Shown: positions 37,619 to 47,619 of the stretch, piece after piece | How positions within the stretch are numbered: position 1 is the stretch's first letter | How the letters are laid out: each line of letters starts with the position of its first letter | NCBI GenBank assembly: GCA_046351235.1 | Contig: JAXLYV010000002.1 | Span: 558,001 to 622,000 of the forward strand | DNA: 64,000 nt | Direction of reading: 5' to 3' | Source: JBBSAT01 sp046351235 | Lineage (GTDB): Bacteria; Myxococcota_A; Polyangia; Polyangiales; Sandaracinaceae | The notes under the pieces: generated by a model | The model's database searches: none | Told to the model about the DNA's origin: nothing | Seen by the model: only the letters and a program-made list of their open reading frames with translations | Translations under genes and position numbers: made by a program

Positions 37619-38991
37619 GCCCGGCGCCTCACGAGGCGCGAGGTGACGAGCTGGAAGAGGATCTTGCCGACCTCGAAGCCGCCCATGCGCGCGTGCGCGG
37701 CGATCTCGCGCACCGTGCGCGCCCCGTCGACGGCTTCGAGCACCGTCCGCTCTTCGCGCGACAGACGGTGGCGATCGATGCGCGCGAGCGCCTCTTCGTC
37801 GCGGACGAAGACGTCGTCGAACGAGTGCACGTGCTCCTCGACGAGGCGCCACTCGTCGACGCGGCGGAGCCCCTCCATGAGCACGCTGGAGACCGGGATC
37901 GCGAGGCGCGCCAGGGAGGCCTCGGGCCGCGTGGCGAGGCGCGTGAAGCGATAGTGGCCGCGCCGCCAGCGAAGCGCCTCGTACACGAGCTCGCTCGTCT
38001 GCCGCGTGAGCAGGCGCGTGAGGTCGGCCGCGTGGAGCATGCCGAGCTTCACGAGGCGCGTGCCCACGAGGTCGCGCGACGCGGTGCGGGCGCCGAGCAC
38101 GCGCTCGAGCTCCTCGGCGTCGACGAGCCCTTCCTCGACCGCGTAGCGTCCGATCCGCGTCTCGGGGGAGGGCGGCCGCTCGAGCGCGAGGTCGATCGCG
38201 CCCTGGGAGAAGCAGATCGTGATCGTGCGCGCCTCGCCGGCGCCGTGGATCTCGAGCGCGCCCGTCTGGCGCTGGTGGCGCAGCAGCTCGAGCACGTCGC
38301 CCAGCGCGACTTGATCGATGGCGCCTGCGAGCGCGTGCTCGCCTCGCGCGGCGGGCACGAGCGCTCCGAGGTCGGACGCCCACGACAGGAGCACGTCGGG
38401 CGACGAGTAGCGCAGGACGGCCGTCGCGACCGCGCTCTCGTTCATGGCGACCCGCGACGACACGATCAGCTCGCCGAGCTTCTGCGCGATTCGCTCGGCG
38501 GCCTCGCGACGCGCGGCGTCGTCGAGCTCGGGCTCGGCGCCGGGGGCCTCGGTGGCGCCGGGGCTCGTCCGCGCGCGGGAGGCCTCGCTCTCCACGGCGT
38601 GGGCCGCGTCCGCTGCGCTCGCCCGCGCGAGGGCGTGGGTGGTCACCGCGAGGAGCGCCTCGGGCGAGAAGGGCTTGGTGATCGCATCGAGCGCGCCCGT
38701 CTGCTCCACGAAGCTCTCCGCGATGCGGTCGGCCTTGGCGCTCATGAGCACCACGGGCACGCGGGCGAGGTTGCGCACCGCACGGAGCGCCTGGACGAAG
38801 CGCAGGCCGTTCATGTGCGGCATCACGAAGTCCGTGAGCACCAGGTCGGGCACCTTCGCCGTGGCGCGCTCGATCGCCTCGCGACCGTCGGCCGCGAGCT
38901 CGACCTCGTAGCCCGCTCCCTCGAGCACGCGCGCCACGACGCGCCGCAACGTGCGGCTGTCGTCGACGACCAGGACGCGCTGCGAGGGCAT
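37615..38991 (-). CDS. Response regulator with DUF4388-type output
   Basis: A 458-residue protein. The receiver domain (about 1-120) has acidic residues DD at 10-11, phospho-acceptor Asp54 in VLTDFVMPHMNG, and Lys106 in ITKPF. After an Ala/Glu-rich linker, the region from about 220 resembles the DUF4388 (PATAN-like) domain, with VALGDVLELLRHQRQTGALEI, QGAIDLAL and VYEALRWRRGHYRF, and a winged-helix-like C-terminus (EERTVLEAVDGARTVREIAAHA). Such proteins are frequent in myxobacteria in motility or polarity circuits. It is first in a coupled pair with the multidomain kinase, suggesting a shared signalling pathway. The cognate histidine kinase is not adjacent. Confidence 0.82.
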   Translation of the reverse strand: MPSQRVLVVDDSRTLRRVVARVLEGAGYEVELAADGREAIERATAKVPDLVLTDFVMPHMNGLRFVQALRAVRNLARVPVVLMSAKADRIAESFVEQTGALDAITKPFSPEALLAVTTHALARASAADAAHAVESEASRARTSPGATEAPGAEPELDDAARREAAERIAQKLGELIVSSRVAMNESAVATAVLRYSSPDVLLSWASDLGALVPAARGEHALAGAIDQVALGDVLELLRHQRQTGALEIHGAGEARTITICFSQGAIDLALERPPSPETRIGRYAVEEGLVDAEELERVLGARTASRDLVGTRLVKLGMLHAADLTRLLTRQTSELVYEALRWRRGHYRFTRLATRPEASLARLAIPVSSVLMEGLRRVDEWRLVEEHVHSFDDVFVRDEEALARIDRHRLSREERTVLEAVDGARTVREIAAHARMGGFEVGKILFQLVTSRLVRRRA

Positions 38992-39088
38992 CGCGCGATG
39001 CTACACGCGCCCGCACCGAGCGGGGAGTCGCCTCGCGCCTTCGGAATGCGAGCTACCGCGCCGGGCCCGCGTCGGCCATCCTCCTCCG

Positions 39089-40006
39089 ATGGCTCAGCTC
39101 TCGGTCGGTCGTGGGATCTCGCTCGAGTGGGAGGCGTTCGGCGATCCGAGCGGCGAGCCGCTCTTTCTCGTGATGGGCCTGGCGGCCCAGATGATCCTGT
39201 GGCCGGACGACTTCTGTCGTGCGCTCGCCGAGCGCGGCTTCTACGTCGTGCGCTTCGACAATCGCGACGTGGGCCTGAGCACGAAGCTCCACGCCGAGGG
39301 CGTCCCGAACGTGGTCGCGCGCGTCGCGCTGCGCACGCTCGCCCACCAGCGCCTGCGGGCGCCGTACTCGCTCTCGGACATGGCAGGCGATCTGGCCGGG
39401 CTCATGGACGGCCTCGGCATCCCGAGCGCGCACGTCGTCGGCATGTCGATGGGCGGCATGATCGCGCAGACCTTCGCCATCGAGCATCCGGCGCGCGTCC
39501 GCTCGCTCGTCTCGTTCGCGTCCAGCACGCTCGACCATGGCTTGCCGCGCGGCGAGACGGCCGCGCTGCGCGTCCTGACCCAGGCGCCGCCGCGCGAGCG
39601 CGAGGCCGCGATCCAATTCGGCGTGACGGTGCTGCGCACGATCGGCAGTCCGGCGCACTTCGATCCGGTGGAGGCGCGCCGCACCGTCGAGCGCGGGATC
39701 GCCCGCAGCACCTACCGGCTCGGCGCGGCCCGGCAGATGGCCGCGATTCTCGCCGCGCCGCCACGCTCGCCGCTGCTCGCCAAGGTGCGCGTGCCCACGA
39801 CCGTGATCCACGGGCGCCTCGACCCGCTCTTGCCGCTGCCCCACGGCGAGGCCACCGCGCGCGCCATCGACGGGGCCCGCCTCGTCGTCCTCGACTCGCT
39901 CGCCCACGACATCCCGCGGCCGCTCTGGCGCGAGCTGCTCGGCGCGATCACTTCGAACGCCGAGCGTGCGGGTGGCCGGGCGCAGGAGCTCGCGACGCGC
40001 GCCTGA
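39089..40006 (+). CDS. Alpha/beta-fold hydrolase
   Basis: A 305-residue soluble hydrolase. The nucleophile elbow is GMSMGG with Ser120; the acid is probably Asp in HGRLDPLLP and the base His in SLAHDIPRPLW. The oxyanion segment is FLVMGLAAQMILWP. It belongs to the esterase/lactonase-type branch, similar to PcaD or haloperoxidase-like proteins, but the substrate cannot be told. The frame extends upstream to 38951, overlapping the divergent regulator start; ATG at 39089 is more likely. A TACCGC hexamer 30 bases upstream may be a -10 element. Confidence 0.85.
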   Translation: MAQLSVGRGISLEWEAFGDPSGEPLFLVMGLAAQMILWPDDFCRALAERGFYVVRFDNRDVGLSTKLHAEGVPNVVARVALRTLAHQRLRAPYSLSDMAGDLAGLMDGLGIPSAHVVGMSMGGMIAQTFAIEHPARVRSLVSFASSTLDHGLPRGETAALRVLTQAPPREREAAIQFGVTVLRTIGSPAHFDPVEARRTVERGIARSTYRLGAARQMAAILAAPPRSPLLAKVRVPTTVIHGRLDPLLPLPHGEATARAIDGARLVVLDSLAHDIPRPLWRELLGAITSNAERAGGRAQELATRA

Positions 40007-40009
40007 CGA

Positions 40010-40987
40010 TCACACGCCGAGCTCGATCTCCAACGTGACCAGCTCGCTCGCGGTGTCGGGATCGTCTGCGTCGAGGCACGCGTAGGCGCGCACGCGACCG
40101 GGCGCGATCTCGCCGGCGAGCGCCAGCCCTTCGGGCTTGCCGCGGCTCGGTGCGCCCTGTTCGTCGACGATGCGCGCGTGGCGGGCGCGGCCCTCGGCGT
40201 CGATCGCCCCGACGACGGCGCCCACGACCTCTCCGTCGTCGTACGCGTTCGGAGAGCGCTCCGCCGAGGCGAGGTACCAGAGCGCGCCGTGCGCGTCGGT
40301 CGCCAGGTCCGTGAACGTGAGGCGCGCGCCCTCGACGGTGCCGAGGTCGTAGGGCTCGACGCGCTCGATCGCCGGCACGGGCCCGCGCCCCGCGAGGAAG
40401 GCCTCCATCGCGTCGAGCCGGAGCGCGGCGATCGCATCGACCGCGGGCACGTCCTCGCGGGGCGCGCCGTTCCCGCGGTTGGCGAGGAGCAGCTGGTCGC
40501 CGCGTCTCGTCGCGCCCTCGACGTTCAGCTCGGCGCCCGCGAAGCGGGTCTCGGCCGCGAGCCGATCGTAGAGCGCGCCCGCGTCGACGACGCGGTGCGT
40601 GCGGCCTTCGAGCACCACGATGCGGCGCCGGTTCGCGTGCGAGCCCGAGCCGAGCGCCCAGGCGCGCCCGCCGTCGATCGCCGCGATGCACTCGAGGTCG
40701 AGCTTCAGGGCCTTGGTGCCCGCGCGCGCCTCGAAGACCCTCGCGCCGCCCGGCGCGTAGTCGAGCGCGATCGCCGAGACGGGCCCGTCGGGCGGCACGA
40801 GCACCGCGAGGAAGCTCGCGTCGTCCTGGGGCGCGACGAGCACGCGAGCACCCTCGTGCTCTTGCCAGGCGAGGCCCGAGGCCGCGCGCACGTGCGGCGG
40901 CCGTCCCGCGGCGGCATCTCCCCCGTCCGCGTAGCGCAGCGATCGACGGGCGACGATGCGCGCCCGACCGCCCTCGCGCGCGCTCAC
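40010..40987 (-). CDS. Probable beta-propeller protein of unknown function (DUF6929-like)
   Basis: A 325-residue protein with no signal peptide. The strands look propeller-like: VLVAPQDDASFLAVLV, LDLECIAAIDGGRAWALGSGSHANRR, FAGAELNVEGATRRGDQLLLANRGNG and FTDLATDAHGALWYLASAE. The Asn-Val-Glu-Gly-Ala and KPEGLAL signatures are seen in families that have been described as SdiA-regulated or DUF6929; assignment is tentative. It starts at a GTG overlapping the transporter stop in a GTGA junction, so both are translationally coupled. The role may be a phosphodiesterase-like or binding protein; unproven. Confidence 0.65.
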   Translation of the reverse strand: MSAREGGRARIVARRSLRYADGGDAAAGRPPHVRAASGLAWQEHEGARVLVAPQDDASFLAVLVPPDGPVSAIALDYAPGGARVFEARAGTKALKLDLECIAAIDGGRAWALGSGSHANRRRIVVLEGRTHRVVDAGALYDRLAAETRFAGAELNVEGATRRGDQLLLANRGNGAPREDVPAVDAIAALRLDAMEAFLAGRGPVPAIERVEPYDLGTVEGARLTFTDLATDAHGALWYLASAERSPNAYDDGEVVGAVVGAIDAEGRARHARIVDEQGAPSRGKPEGLALAGEIAPGRVRAYACLDADDPDTASELVTLEIELGV

Positions 40988-41652
40988 TCCTCGTCCCCGT
41001 GCGGGGCGGGATCGATCCCGAGGCGCGTCGTGATGATCTCGTGCGCCACGTAGCAGAGCGGCGTGAGCAGCACGGCCACGACGAGCTTGTAGACGTAGCT
41101 CCAGAGCGTGATCTCCCAGATCCGTTCGACCGAGAGGTGCCCGAGCTGGGCGCCGAAGTTGACGAAGATCGTGTCCACGATCTGGCTCAGCGCCGTGGAG
41201 CCGATCGCCCGCAGCCAGAGGTGCCGGCTCTCGGTGACGCGCTTGACGATGTGGAACGTGTAGATGTCGAGCAGCTGGCTGACGAGGTACGCCACGAGGG
41301 AGGCGCCGAAGAGGCGGCCCGTGAGCGAGAACACCGCGTCGAACGCCTCCTGCGAGACGTACGTCTCCTCGGAGACCGGGGCGAGGCGCGCCGCCATGAT
41401 GATCGCGAAGCCGACCACCAGCATGCCCATGCCCACGCTCGTCATCACGCGCGCGCCGCGGCGCCCGTAGTACTCGTTGACGATGTCGGTGAGGAGGAAT
41501 GCGATCGGGAACGCGACGGTTCCCGTGGACATGGAGAGCGTGCCGATGCGGAAGAACTTCCCGGCCACGATGTCGGCGACCAGGAGGCACGTCACGAAGA
41601 GCGCGACGAGGACCACGTAGAGCTGGTGCTGCCGGGTGAGCTCGAACTTCAC
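40984..41652 (-). CDS. Queuosine precursor transporter, YhhQ/VUT family
   Basis: A 222-residue integral membrane protein, with about six helices. Landmarks are VADIVAGKFFRIG, FPIAFLLTDIVNEYYGRRGAR, LVAYLVSQLLDIYTFHIVKR, LWLRAIGSTALSQIVDTIFVNFGAQ and YKLVVAVLLTPLCYVAHEI, which are the YhhQ (PF02592) signatures. Known members import queuine or preQ0/preQ1. The start is GTG at 41652. It is first in a two-gene operon with the coupled propeller-like gene. No queuosine-synthesis gene is nearby. Confidence 0.88.
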   Translation of the reverse strand: MKFELTRQHQLYVVLVALFVTCLLVADIVAGKFFRIGTLSMSTGTVAFPIAFLLTDIVNEYYGRRGARVMTSVGMGMLVVGFAIIMAARLAPVSEETYVSQEAFDAVFSLTGRLFGASLVAYLVSQLLDIYTFHIVKRVTESRHLWLRAIGSTALSQIVDTIFVNFGAQLGHLSVERIWEITLWSYVYKLVVAVLLTPLCYVAHEIITTRLGIDPAPHGDEE

Positions 41653-41798
41653 CGCGGCGTTTCTACCACCGCCGTCGTCGCTTCGTCCCGGGGGCCTGCC
41701 CCGGCCTGCCGGACCGAGCGGGCTTTCCTCCCTTTCCTTACTGGACGCCCTTCGGGGTTGTGCGAAGGTAGCGCCTTCGCTCTGGGGCCAAAGACGGG
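41653..41798. other. Divergent intergenic region upstream of the TerC gene
   Basis: No gene. It contains one small hairpin, GCGAAGG (41762-41768) with CCTTCGC (41774-41780), 19 bases before the TerC start. TerC genes are often preceded by a manganese riboswitch (yybP-ykoY), but I do not see its conserved loop sequences here. A TAGAAA hexamer lies seven bases before the GTG of the YhhQ-type gene on the minus strand. Confidence 0.4.
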
Positions 41799-42857
41799 AT
41801 GCCGACCATCAGCGAGTCGATGTTGTGGGGTGGGTTCCTCGTCTTCCTGGGCGTCGTCCTCACGCTCGACCTCTTCGTCTTCCACCGGAAGTCGCGGAAG
41901 GTCACCTTCCGTGAGGCGTCGTTCTGGATCGTCGTCTGGGCCTCGTTCGCGATGGGATTCGCGGGCCTGCTCTGGGCGCTGCCGGGCTTCGGGCCCGACG
42001 CGGCGTCCCAGTTCATCACGGGCTACGTCCTCGAGCAGGCGCTGAGCGTCGACAACCTCTTCGTCTTCGTCCTCATCTTCAAGGGCTTCGCGGTCCTGAG
42101 GGACTACCAGCACCGGGTGCTCTTCTGGGGCGTCCTCGGCGCCATCGTCCTACGAGGCACGTTCATCCTTCTCGGCGCGGCCATCGTCTCGCGCTTCGAG
42201 TGGGTGCTCTACCTGTTCGGCGTCTTCCTCGTGTACACGGGCGGTCGCCTGCTCTTCGGCGGCGACGACGACGACGAGGACGAGGACGTCGAGGACAACC
42301 GCGTCGTGAAGCTGACGCGCCGCTTCCTCGGCCGCCGCATCACCCAGGGCTGGCGCGGCGACAAGTTCTTCGTGCGCGAGGGCGGCATCCTGATGGCCAC
42401 GCCGCTCTTCCTCGTGGCGGTCGTGGTCGAGGTCTCGGATCTGATCTTCGCGGTCGACTCGATCCCGACGATCTTCGCGGTGACGACCCGCGGCGTGCTG
42501 GTGTTCACCTCGAACATGTTCGCCATCCTCGGGCTGCGGAACGTGTTCATCATCCTGAACGAGCTGCTCCCGCGCTTCCGGTTCCTCGAGAAGGCCGTCT
42601 CGATCATCCTGATCTTCATCGGCGTGAAGCTCCTGATCCGCTACTTCGGGATCCACATCCCGGACGGCATCTCGCTCGGTGTGGTCGGCGCGCTCCTCGT
42701 CGGATCGGTGGTCCTCAGCTCGATCCTCCCGGCGCCGAAGGAGGAGTCGAAGGACGAGGAAGACGAGGGTGCCGCCAAGACCGAGGCGGCTCCGGCGGAC
42801 GCGGACGCGAAGAAGGCCGAGCCGGCGAACGAAGAGCCTTCGGACGCGACCGACTGA
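41799..42857 (+). CDS. TerC family membrane protein
   Basis: A 352-residue protein with about eight membrane helices. The conserved TerC/Alx acids are present in LDLFVFHRKSRKVTFREA, ALSVDNLFVFVLIF and VEVSDLIFAVDSIPTIFAVT. TerC proteins take part in metal export or metalation of secreted proteins (manganese, for Alx and related proteins). An acidic loop (GGDDDDEDEDVEDN) lies in the middle and the C-terminal tail is Glu/Ala-rich, both unusual. It has no adjacent tellurite genes, so the name should be read as family only. Confidence 0.92.
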   Translation: MPTISESMLWGGFLVFLGVVLTLDLFVFHRKSRKVTFREASFWIVVWASFAMGFAGLLWALPGFGPDAASQFITGYVLEQALSVDNLFVFVLIFKGFAVLRDYQHRVLFWGVLGAIVLRGTFILLGAAIVSRFEWVLYLFGVFLVYTGGRLLFGGDDDDEDEDVEDNRVVKLTRRFLGRRITQGWRGDKFFVREGGILMATPLFLVAVVVEVSDLIFAVDSIPTIFAVTTRGVLVFTSNMFAILGLRNVFIILNELLPRFRFLEKAVSIILIFIGVKLLIRYFGIHIPDGISLGVVGALLVGSVVLSSILPAPKEESKDEEDEGAAKTEAAPADADAKKAEPANEEPSDATD

Positions 42858-42870
42858 CGGCGTCCCCTGC

Positions 42871-44721
42871 TCACTCGGCGTCGAAGATGCGGAGGGCGGC
42901 GTCGAAGAGGACGTCGGTCTCTCGCCCGGCGCGTGGGGTGCAAGCCACGCCCGTCGTCTCGAGGGCGCAGACGGTGTCCGCGCTCGATGCGGCGGAGAGC
43001 GCGGCCTCGCGCTCCGTGGTCGGCACCGGGACGTGCAACGTCGGCGCCGGGAACACGCGCGTGCCGATCGCGGCGATCGGGGCGACGACGCGCGCCTGGG
43101 CGCGGGCGAGGTCGGCGGAGCCGAGGCTGGGGGTCGCGCGATCGACCTCGAGGGCGCCCGCCGCGGTGACGCGGCCGCCGAGGCCGATCCATGCGCCGTC
43201 GTGCTCGAGCAGGATGCGCACCGGGCCCTCGACCCTCGGGAGTAGCGCCGCGAGCGCCTCGCCGTGATCGAGCGCGCTCGCCCCCTCGATCTCGGCGCCC
43301 ACGCAATGGCCCAGCACGGCGATCGTCAGGTCGTGGCCGCGCGGCGTGGCGCGCCGCTCCCCGGTGCCGCGGGCGCTCGCGTCGCTGCAGACCACGACCC
43401 GCTCGCGCTCGGCCTCGCGCGCGACCGCGAGGATCGCCCACGCCGCGCCGCTCGCTGGAGAGAGCGTCACCGCCTCGCGTCGCCGCATGCCGGCGCTCGC
43501 GGCGCGCGCGGCGGAGAAGAGGACGCGCGTGAAGGCCTCGCGGCTGGCGATCGCGTCGTGCGTGAGCGGGAGCGGGCCGAGCGCCGTGATCAGCGCCTCC
43601 GCCACTTCGGTCACGACCGGCGCCGGCAGCTCGGGCGCCTCGGGCGCGAGCACGCGCTCCAGCGCTCGCGGGTCGCGCCCGGCGATCGCCACGAGCGCGA
43701 GGACGCGCGCCGTCTCCGGCTCGGTCTCCCCGATCAGATCGGAGAGTGCGGTCGCGACGCGCCGCGCGGTCTCGAGGTCCCCGTCCTCCACGGCCGCCTC
43801 GACCGCCGTCTCGGCGTACTCGGCGTGGGACGGATGCGCCTCGAAGGCGCGTGTGGCGAGCCGCGCCAGCGCTTCGAGCGCCTCGGGCGAGCGCCCTCGC
43901 TCCAGCTGCGCGCGCCGCGCCGCGAGCTGGCGATCGACGAGCCCGACCTCGGAGACGTCCGCGCGCTCCGGATCGATGAGCGGCGCGTGAACCGTCGCGC
44001 GGCGCACGTCCGACGCCCGCTCGATCCGCTCGTCGCCCGCGAGCAGCCCGAGCTCCTCCCACGACCGGTACCTCTGCTCGGTCCCCCCGCGGCCCCCGGG
44101 CCGTCGCGTCGACACCTGGACGCCCGCGGAGCGCACGTCCACCTCGCGCACCAGGGCGCCTTCGGCGTCGACCCGGGCGCGCGCCTCCTCGGCGCCATCC
44201 ACCACCGCGCTGCACGCGAGACGCGCCACGTTCTCGTCCGTGCCCACCGGGCGCTCCACGCGCCGGCGGAGCACGAGGCGGTCGCCTTCGACGGAGCCGA
44301 GATAGCTCCGGCACTCGTCGCCGCTCTCGCACGCTCCGCTCCACCGCACGCCGGGGATCGGGAACTGCTCCGCGAGCGCGCGGGGCGTGGTGACGCTCGT
44401 GTCGACGAGCACCACCACGATCTCGGCGACCGGCCCGTCTTCGGCCGCGCGATCGGTGCAGTGCGCGAACGCCCGCACGCCTGGGCCGCGCGCCCAGAAC
44501 GAGCCCTCGCTCGCGATCTCCAGCGCCTCCCGGTGGCGCGGCGCGACGGCCGCCGGCCAGCCGACGACGCACTCGTGGGCGCGGGTCGGGAGCGGCTCGC
44601 ACAAACGCGCGACGAGCGCTGCGCGATCGGAATCGCGAGCGCTCGTCGCCGTCGCAGGCGCCGGGCTCGCGCCGCATGCGCAGAGGCAGGCGCCGAGAGC
44701 CAGGGACCGAATCCGCTTCAC
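42871..44721 (-). CDS. Hypothetical lipoprotein, 616 residues
   Basis: The GTG at 44721 gives MKRIRSLALGACLCACGAS, a lipoprotein signal peptide with lipobox GACLCAC. No known domain is recognised. The middle (about 300-420) is helical with TPR-like character (EALARLATRAFEAHPSHAEYAETAVEAAVEDGDLETARRVA). The C-terminal part is beta-rich (LTIAVLGHCVGAEIEGA, VRILLEHDGAWIGLGG). A TAAGCT hexamer lies six bases before the GTG. It is convergent with the TerC gene, only 13 bases away. Confidence 0.7.
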   Translation of the reverse strand: MKRIRSLALGACLCACGASPAPATATSARDSDRAALVARLCEPLPTRAHECVVGWPAAVAPRHREALEIASEGSFWARGPGVRAFAHCTDRAAEDGPVAEIVVVLVDTSVTTPRALAEQFPIPGVRWSGACESGDECRSYLGSVEGDRLVLRRRVERPVGTDENVARLACSAVVDGAEEARARVDAEGALVREVDVRSAGVQVSTRRPGGRGGTEQRYRSWEELGLLAGDERIERASDVRRATVHAPLIDPERADVSEVGLVDRQLAARRAQLERGRSPEALEALARLATRAFEAHPSHAEYAETAVEAAVEDGDLETARRVATALSDLIGETEPETARVLALVAIAGRDPRALERVLAPEAPELPAPVVTEVAEALITALGPLPLTHDAIASREAFTRVLFSAARAASAGMRRREAVTLSPASGAAWAILAVAREAERERVVVCSDASARGTGERRATPRGHDLTIAVLGHCVGAEIEGASALDHGEALAALLPRVEGPVRILLEHDGAWIGLGGRVTAAGALEVDRATPSLGSADLARAQARVVAPIAAIGTRVFPAPTLHVPVPTTEREAALSAASSADTVCALETTGVACTPRAGRETDVLFDAALRIFDAE

Positions 44722-44750
44722 GCGGCGAGCTTACCCGCCGCGTCGGCGTC

Positions 44751-45167
44751 TCACACGTCGTAGCCGGGGAAGAACCAGCCGATCTCGAACTTGGCCGTGT
44801 CCGGGCCGTCCGAGCCGTGCGACGCGTTCTCGCCCACGTTCGCGCCGAAGAGCTTGCGCACGGTGCCGTCGGCCGCCTTCTTCGGGTCGGTCGCGCCCAT
44901 CGTCTCGCGCCACTTGGCGATCGCGCTCTCGCCCTCGAGCACCATCACGACGCACGGGCCGCGCGTCATGAAGTCCACGAGCTCGCCGAAGAAGGGGCGC
45001 TCCTTGTGGACGTAGTAGAAGCCTTCGGCGATCGGGCGCGTCATGTGCATCATGCGCATCGCCTTGATCTTCAAGCCGTTCTTCTCGATGAGCGAGAGGA
45101 TCCCGCCGATGTGGTTCTTCTCGACCGCGTCGGGCTTCACGATCGCGAACGTCTTCTCGATGGCCAT
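44751..45167 (-). CDS. ndk: Nucleoside diphosphate kinase
   Basis: A 138-residue NDP kinase that transfers the gamma phosphate of ATP to NDPs through a phosphohistidine. The active-site histidine is His117 in NASHGSDG; the nucleotide-binding residues include KPDAVEKNHIG and TRGPCVVMVLEG. Length is typical. ATG at 45167 has AGGAAG about nine bases upstream; the frame runs further to 45206 but without family residues. It lies downstream of the sucCD operon with a terminator between them. Confidence 0.96.
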   Translation of the reverse strand: MAIEKTFAIVKPDAVEKNHIGGILSLIEKNGLKIKAMRMMHMTRPIAEGFYYVHKERPFFGELVDFMTRGPCVVMVLEGESAIAKWRETMGATDPKKAADGTVRKLFGANVGENASHGSDGPDTAKFEIGWFFPGYDV

Positions 45168-45238
45168 TCGAAGCTCACTTCCTGTTGGGTATTCGTGAGC
45201 GCACACGCGCCCACCGAAAACGGCCGGCGACGTAGCAT

Positions 45239-45275
45239 GGAAAAAGCCTGTCGTCCGCTAGGGATCGACAGGCTT
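45239..45275 (-). terminator. Rho-independent terminator of sucCD
   Basis: A perfect 10-bp stem (45244-45253 with 45266-45275) around a 12-base loop. On the minus strand it is followed by a T run (45245-45241). It lies between sucD and ndk and should end the sucCD transcript. Confidence 0.85.
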
Positions 45276-45322
45276 CCTCGTTTTGGGGTGAGATTCTGAA
45301 GATGCGTTCAGGTCGCAGCCTC

Positions 45323-45394
45323 GAGTGCTCGCTCACGGAGGACCCGTACGGGAGCGGGCTCCGCCCGCGGACGGCAGGGCCGCAGGGAGCGAGC
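45323..45394 (-). repeat. Dispersed palindromic element related to the 3.6-kb repeat
   Basis: Contains GAGTGCTCGC, the palindrome CCCGTACGGG, an AGCGGGCTCCGCCCGC hairpin and a terminal AGCGAGC matching the opening GCTCGCT (45327-45333 with 45388-45394). The same order of elements occurs in the repeats at 3600-3668 and 3690-3758. It sits just after the sucD stop, before the terminator. Confidence 0.75.
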
Positions 45395-45405
45395 CTCGGC
45401 GGCAG

Positions 45406-46308
<903 letters not shown>

Positions 46309-46309
46309 C

Positions 46310-47500
<1,191 letters not shown>

Positions 47501-47531
47501 GCGACTCCTGCCGCGCGCTGGCGGGCGCGAG

Positions 47532-47561
47532 ACCGTAGCGGGATCGGCGGTTCCCGATCAA
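47532..47561 (-). promoter_or_regulatory. Possible sucCD promoter
   Basis: On the minus strand TTGATC (47561-47556), an 18-base spacer and TACGGT (47537-47532). Transcription would start near 47525, about 25 bases before the sucC ATG. The hexamers are moderately close to consensus. Confidence 0.4.
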
Positions 47562-47619
47562 GCCGCGCGGCAGGGGAGGGGCGTGTTCGATCGCGACCGG
47601 ATCCGGACGCAGCCCACCG

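Noticed and set aside
41653..41798. Manganese riboswitch (yybP-ykoY) upstream of the TerC gene
   Set aside because: TerC genes often have one, but the conserved loop sequences are not visible; only a small hairpin remains.
41799..42857. Tellurite-resistance system
   Set aside because: Only a TerC-family protein is present; no terZABDE genes nearby, so resistance cannot be claimed.
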